Of a DNA stretch of 64,000 nucleotides, positions 12,377 to 23,179 are shown in pieces. This DNA is from Theropithecus gelada (taxonomy: Eukaryota; Chordata; Mammalia; Primates; Cercopithecidae): positions 20,693,825 to 20,757,824 of the forward strand of contig NC_037680.1 in the NCBI RefSeq assembly GCF_003255815.1, written 5' to 3'. Within the stretch, counting starts at the first letter, position 1, and each line of letters starts with the position of its first letter. The notes beneath the pieces were generated by a model. That model saw only the letters and a list, made by a program, of their open reading frames with translations, was not told where the DNA came from and did not search any database. The position numbers and the translations under genes are program-made.

Positions 12377-13196
12377 GCCTCTGATCTGGGCCAAGTGCTG
12401 ACCAGGCCATAGGAAAAGAAAAAAAAATCCATTAAAATGTTAAAAGAGCAAATACGTGTTTGTGTCCCCACTCCCAGGTGATACAGTTGTGCTTATAGCA
12501 GAGGTCAGCTAGAAACATATTTTAATTGAAGCTTCCCTCACAGAGAAAATGGTAAGGTTACCGAAGACAATTGCTCAGTGGTGTGTGTCTGTGTGTCTCC
12601 ATGTGTGTTTATGTATGAGGCAGCTGATATAAAGCAACTTGAGCAGACAGATGTAAATTTAGGTCTCAATGTATACCATACAAATGTTGATAGGCTTTAA
12701 TGTTAAAGGTGGACCACAGTTTTATGTGAATGATTAAGCCCATAAAAAATACTGACTAGGTAGTTTGTATTTTCGTTTTGGTAATTTTTCTATAGGAGCA
12801 TTTGGGACACAATAGCCAGCTGTTATTTAGCCAGCTCTACACCAGTCCCAGTACTGACAGGGAAAAAAGATGTTTGAAAATAAATACATAGCCCAAAATC
12901 TTCTAGTCACCCAACTGTTCAGAACCTATGCAGGATTACGAAAAATTCTACGTTGAAATCACGTGACCTGGAATTCCATCCCTCAATAACAATTCGGTTG
13001 CAACTTTCTCTACTTTCTCCTGAAAGACTTCTTTGATGCCCCACCACTCCTCTCAACCCCACATCCTGATCTTCTTCTCCAACACTGACTGTGTTGCTGT
13101 CTTTCTCCCAACCACTCGTTAACTCCATTGTTCATACTTATTGTTTATATGGCTTTCCTGCACTTCACTTGGAAATTTCCCAAGGGTAGGGACTTG
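12377..13196. other. no recognisable feature
   Basis: Mostly unique sequence with a short TG-rich patch at about 12579-12607. The minus-strand frame at 12919-13128 shows no domain. Confidence 0.4.
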
Positions 13197-13553
13197 TCTT
13201 AGTCTGTTCAGGCTGCTAGAACAAAATACTATAAACTGGATAGCTTATACATAACAGAAATTTATTTCTCACAGTTCTGGAGACTGGGAAGTCCAAGATC
13301 AAGGTGCCAACAGATCTGATGTCTGGTAAGGACCTGCATTTTGGTTTCATAGGTGGCACTGTCTTGCTGTGCCTTCACATGGTATAAGGGGTTAGCTCTA
13401 GGTTGTCTTTTCTGAGGGCACTAATCCCATTCATGAAGACCCCATCCTTAGGACTTTATTATCTCCCTATGACCCCATATGATGATGGTATCATCTTGAT
13501 GATTAGGTTTCAATATATGAAGCTGGGGACACAAACATTCTGAAAATAGCCAG
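13197..13553 (-). mobile_element. MLT1-type MaLR LTR, antisense
   Basis: Typical reverse-complement MaLR LTR text: TCTTAGTCTGTTCAGGCTGC at the start, CACAGTTCTGGAGACTGGGA in the middle, and TGGGGACACAAACATTC near the other end. It is a solo LTR with no coding capacity. Confidence 0.85.
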
Positions 13554-14055
13554 ACTCTAATTTATCTAAAAGGATTGCCAGATACAGAATATATGACAGT
13601 ATATATCTATATATCTTGTGCTTTAGGACTTCCCTGGTATGAGTTGTGGAGAAAAGACTCATTAAAAATTAGGTAGGAGATACTACACTTTTAATGGCAC
13701 CTTGTGAAATTAGTTTATTCCTCCCATGGAGGCCCACTTTTGAGATTCTATTCTAGGTTTCACTCACATAATTAGCAACTGTTGTTGTTACAAATAGAAA
13801 GAATCCTTGGTACTCTGGAGTGCATTCAAGCATTGAAGGAAAAACTTTTTAAATAAAGCAACTTCTCCGATGGGCAAGGTCATTTTATTTTCACAATGTG
13901 TAATAGGAAAATACTTTGAAATCCCAGTAATAGAGTCTCTCTTATTCCTATAAATGGAAAGTTAGTAGTATGTAGAAATGTACAATGTCAATTCAGGGCA
14001 AGTTTTCTGAAGTTAACTTCTGCCAAAATTTGGGAAATAAGAAAATTTGGCTGTA
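13554..14055. other. no recognisable feature
   Basis: AT-rich sequence with a TATATC-rich patch near 13590-13616; nothing else recognised. Confidence 0.4.
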
Positions 14056-14087
14056 TACACACACACACACACACACACACGAATGAA

Positions 14088-14122
<35 letters not shown>

Positions 14123-14145
14123 TGATATATATGTATATGAATTAT
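14056..14145. repeat. compound (AC)n and (TA)n microsatellite
   Basis: An (AC)n run of about twelve units (14056-14080) is followed by GAATGAATGA and a (TA)n run of about fourteen units (14091-14119). An imperfect TA-rich tail follows. The frame at 13993-14256 (-) is an artefact of this repeat. Confidence 0.95.
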
Positions 14146-14301
14146 ATAAATGAATGATACTATTTTGTTGTTGGTAGCAAGAACTGTGTTCATTCTTCTA
14201 GTTTTTATATTGGTCACAACTGAGGTATACTGAATACTTTTTTTCTTAAGAAACATTTCTGATTTTCTTAAATGTGGAAATAGAAGAAAACAGTCACTTG
14301 G

Positions 14302-14827
14302 TGAGAGCAGCAGGAGGCAGCCAAATGCCTAGGCAGATAGGGACAGGTCCCTAGTGAAACCTGACTTCCAAAGCCTGTCATCAGCTATCATTAGCCTGAA
14401 AGCCAAGCTACAAGTTAAATCCTTGGACCAGATTGAGAACTCATCTTCCTGTTTGGCATGCTTTCCCCCCATTCATCCCCACCCTTCACCTATTTTATAC
14501 TTATCTACCCTTTCCTAATTGGTTTTCTACACTGATGTGCCCACCTTTGAGTGGTGTCTTTGCCTTAATCTTTTCTGCATACTCACAAACCAATCAGCAT
14601 GCACTCCCCATTCTGAGTCCATAAGAGGCCCCTGACCTAGCCAGAAGGGGACTTCCTCACCATGGAGTATGGGACCCTCTGCCCCAATTCCCTTCTTTGC
14701 TGAGAGCTTTCCTTTTGCTTAATAAATTCTACTCAACTCACTTTCTGGTGTGTGCGTGCCTAATTCTTCCAGGTTGTGAGACAAGAACTTGGACCTAGCA
14801 GAGCTAAGGAGGAGAAAGACCACAACA
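14302..14827 (+). mobile_element. ERV1-type solo LTR, copy 1
   Basis: A 526-bp unit beginning TGAGAGCAGCAGGAGGCAGC and ending ACCACAACA has LTR architecture: a CCAAT box in AAACCAATCAGCATGC at about 14587, a TATA-like CATAAGAGG at about 14621, and the poly(A) signal AATAAA at 14721-14726. A clear second copy lies at 25688-26212. No internal viral genes flank it and no matching target-site duplication was found. It resembles MER4-group LTRs; the exact family is uncertain. Confidence 0.7.
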
Positions 14828-15103
14828 CCTGGAAGGCAGATAGTGAAAGAGGTAAGAACAGGCTCTAATAATTCCATAGAGAGAGAAATTCTGGTTGGTA
14901 AATCAAAAGAACTGAGCAAAATATTTAGAATATACAAGTTTTTGTAGATATAGAATTGAAGCTTCCAGAGTGTTCCAAAGATTTCTCATTCACTAATCTA
15001 AAACTTAGAGTGCTAGTCAGAAGAGGAATTTCACTTTTCTCCTGTGTGTCTAAGCAATATAGAGAAATCAGACTGAGTTAGAAACAACCAATTTAAAGAA
15101 TGA
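14828..15103. other. no recognisable feature
   Basis: Unique sequence between the LTR and the AluY. The last bases, 15095-15102, are the 5' target-site copy of that Alu. Confidence 0.4.
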
Positions 15104-15397
15104 GGCCAGGTGTGGTGGCTCATGCCTGTAATCCCAGCACTTTGGGAGACTGAGGTGGGTGGATCACGAGGTCAGGAAAGTGAGACAGTCCCGGCTAACA
15201 CTGTGAAACCCCATCTCCAATAAAAGTACAAAAAATTAGCCGGGTGTGGTGGCAGGCACCTGTAGTCCCAGCTACTTGGGAGGCTGAGGCAGGAGAATGG
15301 CGTGAACCCAGGAGGTGGAGCTTGCAGTGAGTCGAGATGGCGCCACTGCACTCCAGCCTGGGCGACAGAGTGAGACTCCGTCTCAAAAAAACCAGAA
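15104..15397 (+). mobile_element. AluY, full length
   Basis: A complete dimeric Alu from GGCCAGGTGTGGTGGCTCA to a short A-rich tail, with Y-type text (GAGAATGGCGTGAACCCAGG, GGAGCTTGCAGTGAG). It is flanked by an 8-bp direct repeat AAAGAATG at 15095-15102 and 15398-15405, the mark of L1-mediated insertion. Confidence 0.93.
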
Positions 15398-15405
15398 AAA
15401 GAATG

Positions 15406-17220
15406 CAAATATAAAGTGATAATCGGGAGAGAGAGGTGGTTATTAATTTATCAAAACTGTCATTTGGTTGACTATATTGATCAGATAGCCAGTCAAATAA
15501 CTTTCTTGCTTTAGATATTTAAATAAAAGCATCTTCATTTTAATTGGATAAGGGCCAAAAAGAAAAAGAAGATAATTTTTGAATTAATATTTAGATTGTT
15601 TATGATGTTGATGATATATAGGTCACAATCTTAAATATGAACAAGGATAAAAGTATGCCATCTTATTGTCAAGAATATTTCCAGCTTTGAACAGCCTGTA
15701 ATTTATAGGGTTTTCATAAATTATAGAAGTTTGAGCTTTGAGAGACCTTCTTTCTAACCTGTAACAATTACCTTTACATTAAAAATTGTTAGATGTTTTG
15801 TGTCCCCTTTTTATATTAAGTATTTTAAAAATCCTAATTCATGAAAGATGGAATAGTACAAAAAAATATTTAACCAAAATATGGAAAATTGACAAAGGAA
15901 CATATATTTATCTATTAATTTGATTAAATTTTATATAGTACAAGATTAAAAATATTAATTTTTAAATTAGAAGATAAAATACAAGAGTGCATTAGTGAAG
16001 TTAAATGTTGCTTTGTGAAGATTTTCTTTCAGTTTACCAGGATCTAGTGAAAATATAGAAATGTATTTACTGGGTAATGATGTGAAATATATTTCTCCCT
16101 GAGAGTCACAGTCAAAGTTTAAGAGTCAATTTAATTGTGTTACAATGGAGCATACTCTGAAGATGCTGGTTTCTAGGCTTGTTGCAAATAAAATTCTATA
16201 ATGAGATGGGAAAATAACCAGATCAGCCTCTTATATTAGACATTTGTAAACAATGAGACAACACCTCATCGGTTTTTTTTATTGAAGTGTTAACAGCTTT
16301 TGGCAGAAAAAAAGATACTATGCTAAGCAGAAAAATATGACAGAGTTTTGAAGTGTAGAATTTATTTTGTTACTCATACGCTATTATTCTTTTATGTAAT
16401 GTTTTGACAAATTAGAAAAAATAATTTAGAAAAATTCTGCACATACTATGACTCACATCTTTCATCAATTTCTCCAAGCATCTGCTACTTAAGAGCCATA
16501 TGGATAAACAGAAGTCACAGGTTCCCTTTGCCATCACAAGCATTGGAGGAATTTCAAATCCATGAAAATGTTATTTAAATGCCCTACATAGATCAGAAAC
16601 CTCAGCTTATGTTAGAAGAATATCCAGTGTTGCATGATGTGCTCTACGGTACTTGAAAATTTAACTAGTCACTGAAAGTTAATTGGAATTTATCTGCATC
16701 CATTTAAAATATACATTAATTAGAGTGATGAATGATAAATTATAATTCAGATATTGAATCCAATTACGGAGGATGTATAGTTATTGAAATAGTGATCTGA
16801 AACATACACAGAGTCACACTACATATACCATTATAACATTTACAGGGCTATATTAATCATTTTTATGTGGACATTGATATTTGGATACCAACAGATATAG
16901 CGAACCATGGCAAACCTTTTGTTTATATTTTCTAAATTTAGATACTACCCTAGCTACTCCAATCCTTACCCTGGGTATACGTCTTTGACTCAATTTTGCC
17001 TATGAGAAAATAATGCAAAAGGTATTACAAATTATTAATGTAATTAAGAATGAAAAAATGTTTGGAGTTGGAATGAGACTCAACATCTAAAATTGAGTTT
17101 CTGAAATAAATTACTTGATAAAAAAATCAGAACTTATGAGTGATATGGGAAAATACTGCTTTTTCTAAGTTAGTGCAAAATAGCTTTTTGTTTGAAAGCC
17201 CAAATAAAACTGATCTGATC
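15406..17220. other. no recognisable repeat or gene
   Basis: A long AT-rich stretch without a recognised repeat. A cluster of ATTAAT/TTAATT motifs at about 16665-16760 could be homeodomain sites or merely reflect base composition. Confidence 0.35.
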
Positions 17221-17235
17221 AAAAGTCAAGTGATG

Positions 17236-17520
17236 CCGGGCGCGGTGGCTCACGCCTGTAATCCCAGCACTTTGGGAGGCCGAGGCAGGTGGATCACGAG
17301 GTCAGGAGATCAAGACCATCCTGGCTAACACTGTGAAACCCCATCTCTACTAAAATACCAAAAATTAGCCGGGCAAGGTGGCGGGCGGCTGCAGTCCCAG
17401 CTACTCGGGAGGCTGAGGCAGGAGAATGGTGGGAACGCGGGAGGCAGAGCTTGCAGTGAGCGGAGATCGCGCCACTGCACTCCAGTCCAGATGACAGAGG
17501 GAGACTCCGTCTAAAATACA

Positions 17521-17554
<34 letters not shown>

Positions 17555-17574
17555 TAAATAAATAAATAAAAATA
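17236..17574 (+). mobile_element. AluY, full length and young
   Basis: It begins CCGGGCGCGGTGGCTCACGCC and keeps many CpGs. It ends in a tail that has become a microsatellite: (AAT)n at about 17518-17551, then (AAAT)n. A perfect 15-bp target-site duplication, AAAAGTCAAGTGATG, lies at 17221-17235 and 17575-17589; the shared G makes the first base ambiguous. Confidence 0.96.
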
Positions 17575-17589
17575 AAAAGTCAAGTGATG

Positions 17590-18124
17590 AGAGAAATTTG
17601 GACAGATGAATAGATGGGTGCAGGTGTCCATTAATAATAGCCTTCTTTTTCTATTAGGTAACACACATTATTAACAATAATAATGACAGAATACATTCCT
17701 AAAGCACATTCAACATAATCACAAATGCACTCACTATTGATCTAAAGTACTTGTGATGAACTTAATTACATTCTAGATTTAAAAGACTTGCTAACAAATT
17801 TCATCGCTTGAAAAGGATTCTAAACCCCGTTAGAGAATGTCAACATCCTTTCACTTAAGAGACTTCAGTGCAAAGCACAGAAAATAAAATGTTAAACCAG
17901 CATATAGTATATAGACCCAAAAAAGGCAGGAGCAACACCAAATGTGATGTTCACAATAAGGTAACAGGAATGTGCCCTATGCCATTAAGAAATTAACATT
18001 TGAAACATAACCCATGTTTTAAATGAATCCTAGGTAAAGGGGAAATGTTTATGGTGAATGGTTATTTTATGAACATTATCATGGTTTAGTAATTACTATC
18101 TATGTATATATTCAAACATAGATA
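17590..18124. other. no recognisable feature
   Basis: AT-rich sequence with no recognised family or gene. Confidence 0.4.
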
Positions 18125-18228
18125 TGTGTAAAAAGTCAGAACTTACGTGTGTGTGTGCATATATATACATACACACACAAACACACGTAAGTTCTGACAT
18201 TTTACACACACACACACACGCACACACA
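18125..18228. repeat. imperfect palindrome embedded in a CA/TG microsatellite
   Basis: The left arm starts TGTGTAAAAAGTCAGAACTT at 18125 and continues into (GT)n. The right arm at about 18171-18208 is its reverse complement and includes AAGTTCTGACATTTTACACA. The loop is an ATATATAC-type segment around 18160-18168. A further (AC)n run extends to about 18228. One mismatch in the non-repetitive arms and one in the GT part were seen. Confidence 0.9.
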
Positions 18229-18369
18229 TATCTGCATTCATCCAAATAATTGTGTGCCATTACTGTAGAAACTGTAGTTGACCCAAAGTGATTCTGACAC
18301 AGATTTTTTCATACTGTCCATGTCAACCATCAGTTTGAAGCAAAATTCACACACAATAAAATTTCTTGG

Positions 18370-18930
18370 GTTTTCTCTCTACTTTCTTGTTTCCAATATC
18401 ACTCTCCCAATTCCAAATTGCTTTATCTCCGTCCTGGTCTAGCACAATCTACTTCTGTCTCCAGTTTTTCTCTTCCCTACTCCCTATGAGAACTTAGACA
18501 ATTAGTACCTAGATTTAAGCCATAAACTAAGGCATTGTCTTCATAAGACCCTTCAGTGGCCTTTCCAGTTAAGCACAACCGCTTCTCGCTAATAACATGT
18601 TCAACTTGCCCTTCACCTTCACCTCCTAATGGTCAACTCATATTCTAAACTTCCATCACTATAGAATGTTTACAATTCATTTAAACATATTTTAAATTTG
18701 TTGCAAGTTATGTGCTTTTTGCAAGTTGTGTGTTTTTGCCCAGACTCCATGTTTTTATATTATTAGTTTGAAAAAATCAAATCTGTTTTTAAAATCTCAA
18801 ATACAATTTGCTTTATGAAGTTTCTTTCTGAATCCTTTATTAGAAGATTAGCTTTTGTTTTCCTCTAAATCTCACAGCCTCTTATTTTTACTTATTTTAA
18901 GGTACTTATGCAGTTTTTTCAATACAGTGG
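18370..18930 (+). mobile_element. possible L2 relic
   Basis: Pyrimidine-rich text with cues such as CTTTCTGAATCCTTTATTAG and ATCTCACAGCCTCTTATTTTTACTTATTTTAAGG resembles the 3' part of L2. The match is weak and unaligned; it could be unique sequence. Confidence 0.3.
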
Positions 18931-21339
18931 AGATTCATCATACAATATACTTAAATGATGAACAGTCACTTAAACATAGCAGACATTAACAACAGGAATG
19001 AGGGTTTTGTGGCTTATTTCATTTCAATTTTTATTCTGTGTTTCATCTTGTTGTTTGTTTCTTTTTGGGATAAAAAGACTCTGTAAACAAGCCAACGACC
19101 TCATCTGGGATTCACCCAAAGGAACAGTATTATGCCCAAAAGAAAATGGCCTACACTGAACTAAGAGATAGTGTAACACACACAAAGCCATGTATACAGA
19201 AACCCATGGGAAATTTATAAAATTGTAAAAGATGCTTTTTTATGATTTATAATTGTTTAATGTATATAATTTTTGCATTAATCACTAATCTTGGAACCTA
19301 ACTCTGGATGAGGGTTTCTTTTATACATTAATGGGCAGTGTAATCATAAAGGTAGATTATGAATATCATTCATCCTGAATGTCACAGTGGCCTTAGTAGC
19401 ACTGTGGACATACTTGGCACTTACCTATTTTTGTTACTTGAAACAAAAGGCAATAAGGCTGTCTAAAAAGCTAAAAACCAAACAGCAAAGTGGAAAACAA
19501 CCGTAGAAATAAGATAACATTAATTTTTTTAAAAAGTAAAAATAGATTGATTATTTTAGGGCTTGATTACAAAACTTACAGGTCTTTGAAAAGCTTATAT
19601 TGTTTAAAGAGCTCTTCACCTCTTCCTTACTTTATCTTCTAAATGGAAAATTCCTTAAGGACAGAAATGATATTATTTATTGTGGTATTCATTGAATACA
19701 ATTTGGTGTTTAGTACATCTTCCATCTAATCTTTCAAAGAATAACTCAGCTATCTCTATGGTATGCTTTCAAAAAAAATCTCAACAATTGAGATTTTAGC
19801 AGAAAATTGCAGAAATAATTGACTAATGAACTTGTATTTCTTTACAACCTAAGCCTACTACCGAGGTCTGATAGATGTGCAAACAGTGAGTTCAATATAA
19901 ATATGGTTGATTGATTGAAATATAGATGAAATGAGACTCTGTGCCACACAGGAGTGTACAGAACCCAGAGAAAGCTCCACGACACAACTTATTTTAAGTA
20001 GGAACAACACCACAAAGAAGGTGAAAAGTGGTGGCAAATCCAGAAGTAGAAACTCAGCTAAAAGACGGCTGATCAGACAACATCAAATATGATAGCCACA
20101 CCAGAAATAGCCCTTCTGACTATGGCCCTCTCAGATACAAAGGGAAGCCAAGTCTATAAAAAGATTGACTTGCTTTTATTTTGCTCAATTCCCCCCCTCC
20201 CCTTTAACTCTCCTGTCAAGTGCTCTAATTTTGGAAAGTCACTATTTCAGATCAACTCCACAGAGGGCTGCAGTTTGTCACTTTGCAATCAGCAACTCAA
20301 GCAGTCATATCACTTTTGTTCATAGCTACCGTGTTACTGCCAAATTGGTCTGGGAAATTGAAAAACAGCATTAGAGGTAGTGCTCGTGAAAAAAAAAAAA
20401 ATTATATTTCTCCATTTGGCTTCTTTTATTTCCCTCTTCAACATTTTGATTATCTATTTCATTTCAGATCTATAGCTTGTTTTGCTTCAGAAAGGGATTT
20501 TCCTACTGGTTATCTTGATAAAGCAGATTTTAGGATGTCCAGATCCAAAAGCTCCCTTCTGTGTAATAAAGTCTAACCCCTGGCCACTGCAGGAAGTGTG
20601 AAACTTGAACATTAAATTGTATTTAAATTGAATGATCATTTAAAAGTTTAATTTAGGGTAACCATGTCTGGAACTTGCAACTATTACTATCAGAATGCTC
20701 GGATCGATTGAAGTTTTTTTAATACTTTATTTGAACCTCCTATTTTTCTATATGTACAATTTGATCCAGAGAAAAATGTTATAACAATATAAAGTGCATA
20801 AAGGTGAGCTACATTATGACTCCATGTCAAATCTGTGCCTCATTTAAAGAAACAACAGACTATCAAAAATACTCAAATAGCAATTTAATTTTTTCTTGTT
20901 TTCTCAAAAACAACTAAGAAAAATTCAATTTATAAAATAAAGTTAACCCTCTTGAAACCTGACTTTCTAATCTCCCTTTAACCCATATGCCTACACATGT
21001 CTCCACACTGTCTCTGTTCTATCTAAACTTTTCCTTTCTCACCTGGGCCACTTGGGTGATGGTATTTTCTGCCTCCTCTCACTCCCCGCCCGCTCCACAC
21101 ACACACACACCTTTTACTCTATTTACTATTGCTCCTTAGTGGCAGTTTTCTCATTCAAGTGTAAATCAGTCTCCCCTTTCTATCATCTCTAGTTTCCTAC
21201 ACCATTCAGTACGCTGATCAACATCACAAATAAGTAAAAGCGAGTAGGTAGAAGATAGAGGTGGTGAAAAAGGTATAAATAGTGATCAATTCCCTTTCTA
21301 ACCACAGTACTTCTCCTACCTCCATTTAAATGCTTTGGT
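18931..21339. other. mostly unique sequence; small hairpin and A run
   Basis: No gene is recognised. A perfect 10-bp inverted repeat with a 3-base loop lies at 19775-19797 (arm AAAATCTCAA). A poly(A) run sits at about 20389-20401. Overlapping frames at 20089-20576 show no domain and cross the A run. A possible L2 scrap is near 19600-19720. Confidence 0.35.
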
Positions 21340-21512
21340 TAGAGCAGTCTTGCTTGTGCCTTGGAATCACCTGGAGAGCTTCTTTTAAAAAAATACAAAA
21401 CCCAAGTCCCGCTCCAGAACAATCATGCCTGTCTCTGGAGTGGGAAGCAGACAATTTTACAAAATCTTCCCAAGTGAATCTAATACGCAATACACAAAGT
21501 TGAGAAACGCTG
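21340..21512 (+). mobile_element. hAT-Charlie short element (MER20/MER5-like)
   Basis: It holds GGAATCACCTGGAGAGCTTC near the 5' end and AGTTGAGAAACGCTG at the 3' end, the usual ends of short non-autonomous hAT elements, with a GC-rich centre. Length about 173 bp. The family name is uncertain. Confidence 0.65.
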
Positions 21513-22336
21513 ATTGGAGATTTATTGTATTCCACAAAGTAGAGCACAATACACTTTTTCTAAAGGATTGGGTCCTAGAGTAATGGTGGTGGTAGTACTG
21601 GGAAGAGGAGGGGATGGTGAGTTGTGAGTCATCATGCAGATGAGTATCTGTTGGCATCAGGGTTTAGAGTGAATGGGTGAACTAGAAGCTGTAGTCTGAA
21701 TGAACTGCAAACTTAACCACCATTAGATTCAGAGCCAACCCTCATGTTTCTGACTTTGCTGAGCAGCAAAAGTCAATGTATGCTGCCTACCACAGCACCT
21801 AATAGCAGAGTCTCTGCCCATAAAATAAGAAAAATGTCTTTATTCACTGGATTCTTTCCCTCATGGATTCAGGGCGCAACTAGATGTCCCTTTACAAACA
21901 CAGAACTATGTCCACCACTGTTTTGTACCTGTGCCTGCAAAATACTGAGACACAGGGGGTCAGGCAGTAACACCAGTCCGTCTTGTGTTCAGTGCTGTCA
22001 CAAGGAAGTGGTTTCGTTGGCATCCGAACAGAACCTGGGGTCAGCTGCTGGCGTCTCCTGATTAAGGTTGAGGTGTCCATATATCCACATTAATCAGGAT
22101 CTGTTTTGTAAGTAACCCAAAATTAAGAGACAAGCGCACCTGTATCTATGCAGGCACTTGGAATCTATCCTTCCTTAAATATGAGCTCTGTAATTTAGTC
22201 TTAGTTTTGTTTCCAAAGTACTGCAATGTTGTCTCCATTCTCTGGCTCAACATTGATCAGCTTCATAATACTGCAAATTCAGGAAGCCTTAAAGTTTAAA
22301 ATAGATCCTAAAGATATAGTATCTGATATAGTATCT
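21513..22336. other. no recognisable gene
   Basis: Unique sequence. A 105-codon frame at 21744-22061 (+) shows no domain and is not supported by any other signal. Confidence 0.35.
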
Positions 22337-22357
22337 GTTTATCTATCTATCTATCTG

Positions 22358-22404
<47 letters not shown>

Positions 22405-22411
22405 GTCTGTC
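22337..22411. repeat. (TCTA)n tetranucleotide microsatellite
   Basis: About 18 units of TCTA with TCTG/TGTC variants near both ends, structured like the interrupted tetranucleotide STRs used as polymorphic markers. The frame through it (LSIYLSIY repeats) is an artefact. Confidence 0.97.
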
Positions 22412-22763
22412 TAACAACTGCACATGAAATGCCTCTAGCCACATCAGATGTTTCTACAAACTGTGCTACATCTTCTCCTGGCAGATTGCCACTGTTGAAA
22501 TAGCTCCATGCTGTACCTGTAAGTACCATATCTTGTTGATGTGCAATTATGGATTCAACATATGAATGCAGACAGATCACTTGCCACCTACAGTTTCTAG
22601 GCCAGTGAAGTATGTTGTAATACAAACAAAAATCAGGTGACTTTCAGCCCACAAACAATACTAATGTTAACTGTAGGCCTTCACCTTGATGTATTTTTCT
22701 TCCTTTTAATACTTACCACTTCTAGACTATATTAGTACTGTGATCTAACCTGTATTTTAGCAC
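22412..22763. other. no recognisable feature
   Basis: Unique sequence between two microsatellites. The minus-strand frame at 22395-22625 shows no domain. Confidence 0.4.
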
Positions 22764-22940
22764 CCCTTCCTTCCTTCCTTCCTTCCTTCCTTCCTTCCTT
22801 CCTTCCTTCCTTCCTTCCCTCCCTCCCTCCCTCCCTCCCTCCCTCCCTCCCTCCCTCCTTCCTTCCTTCCTTCCTTCCTTCCTTCCTTCCTTCCTTCCTT
22901 CCTTCCTTCCTTCCTTCCTTCCTTATTTTCCTTCCTTCCT
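22764..22940. repeat. (CCTT)n/(CCCT)n microsatellite at an Alu tail
   Basis: About 160 bp of CCTT repeats with a block of CCCT units at about 22817-22857, then a TATTTT break and a further short CCTT run. It directly abuts the tail end of the antisense Alu at 22945, so on the Alu strand it is an AAGG/GGGA expansion of the poly(A) tail. The Lys/Glu/Gly/Arg repeat frames (22732-23040, -) are artefacts. Confidence 0.95.
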
Positions 22941-22944
22941 GACA

Positions 22945-23179
22945 GATTCCCACTCTTGTCACCCAGGCTGGAATGCAATAAAGCGATGTCATCTCACTGC
23001 AAACTCTGCCTCCTAGGTTTAAGCCATTCTTGTGCCTCAACCTCTAATTTTTGTATTTTTAGTAGAGACAGGTTTTCACCATGTTGGCCAGGCTGGTTTT
23101 GAACTACTGACCTCAAGTGATCCACCCACTTGGCTTCCACAAGTGCTGGGATTATAGGCGTGAGCCACCGTGCCCGGCT
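22945..23179 (-). mobile_element. AluS-like, antisense, internally deleted
   Basis: Reverse Alu text runs from ACAGATTCCCACTCTTGTCA to CACCGTGCCCGGCT. The segment normally reading CCCAAGTAGCTGGGATTACA is missing: CTCAACCTC joins directly to TAATTTTTGTATTTTTAG at about 23045, a deletion of about 50 bp. Confidence 0.9.

Noticed and set aside
22226..22414. Frame with LSIY repeats
   Set aside because: Translation of the (TCTA)n microsatellite.
22732..23040. Minus-strand frame encoding Lys-Glu-Gly-Arg repeats
   Set aside because: Translation of the (CCTT)n microsatellite; its length depends only on the repeat.
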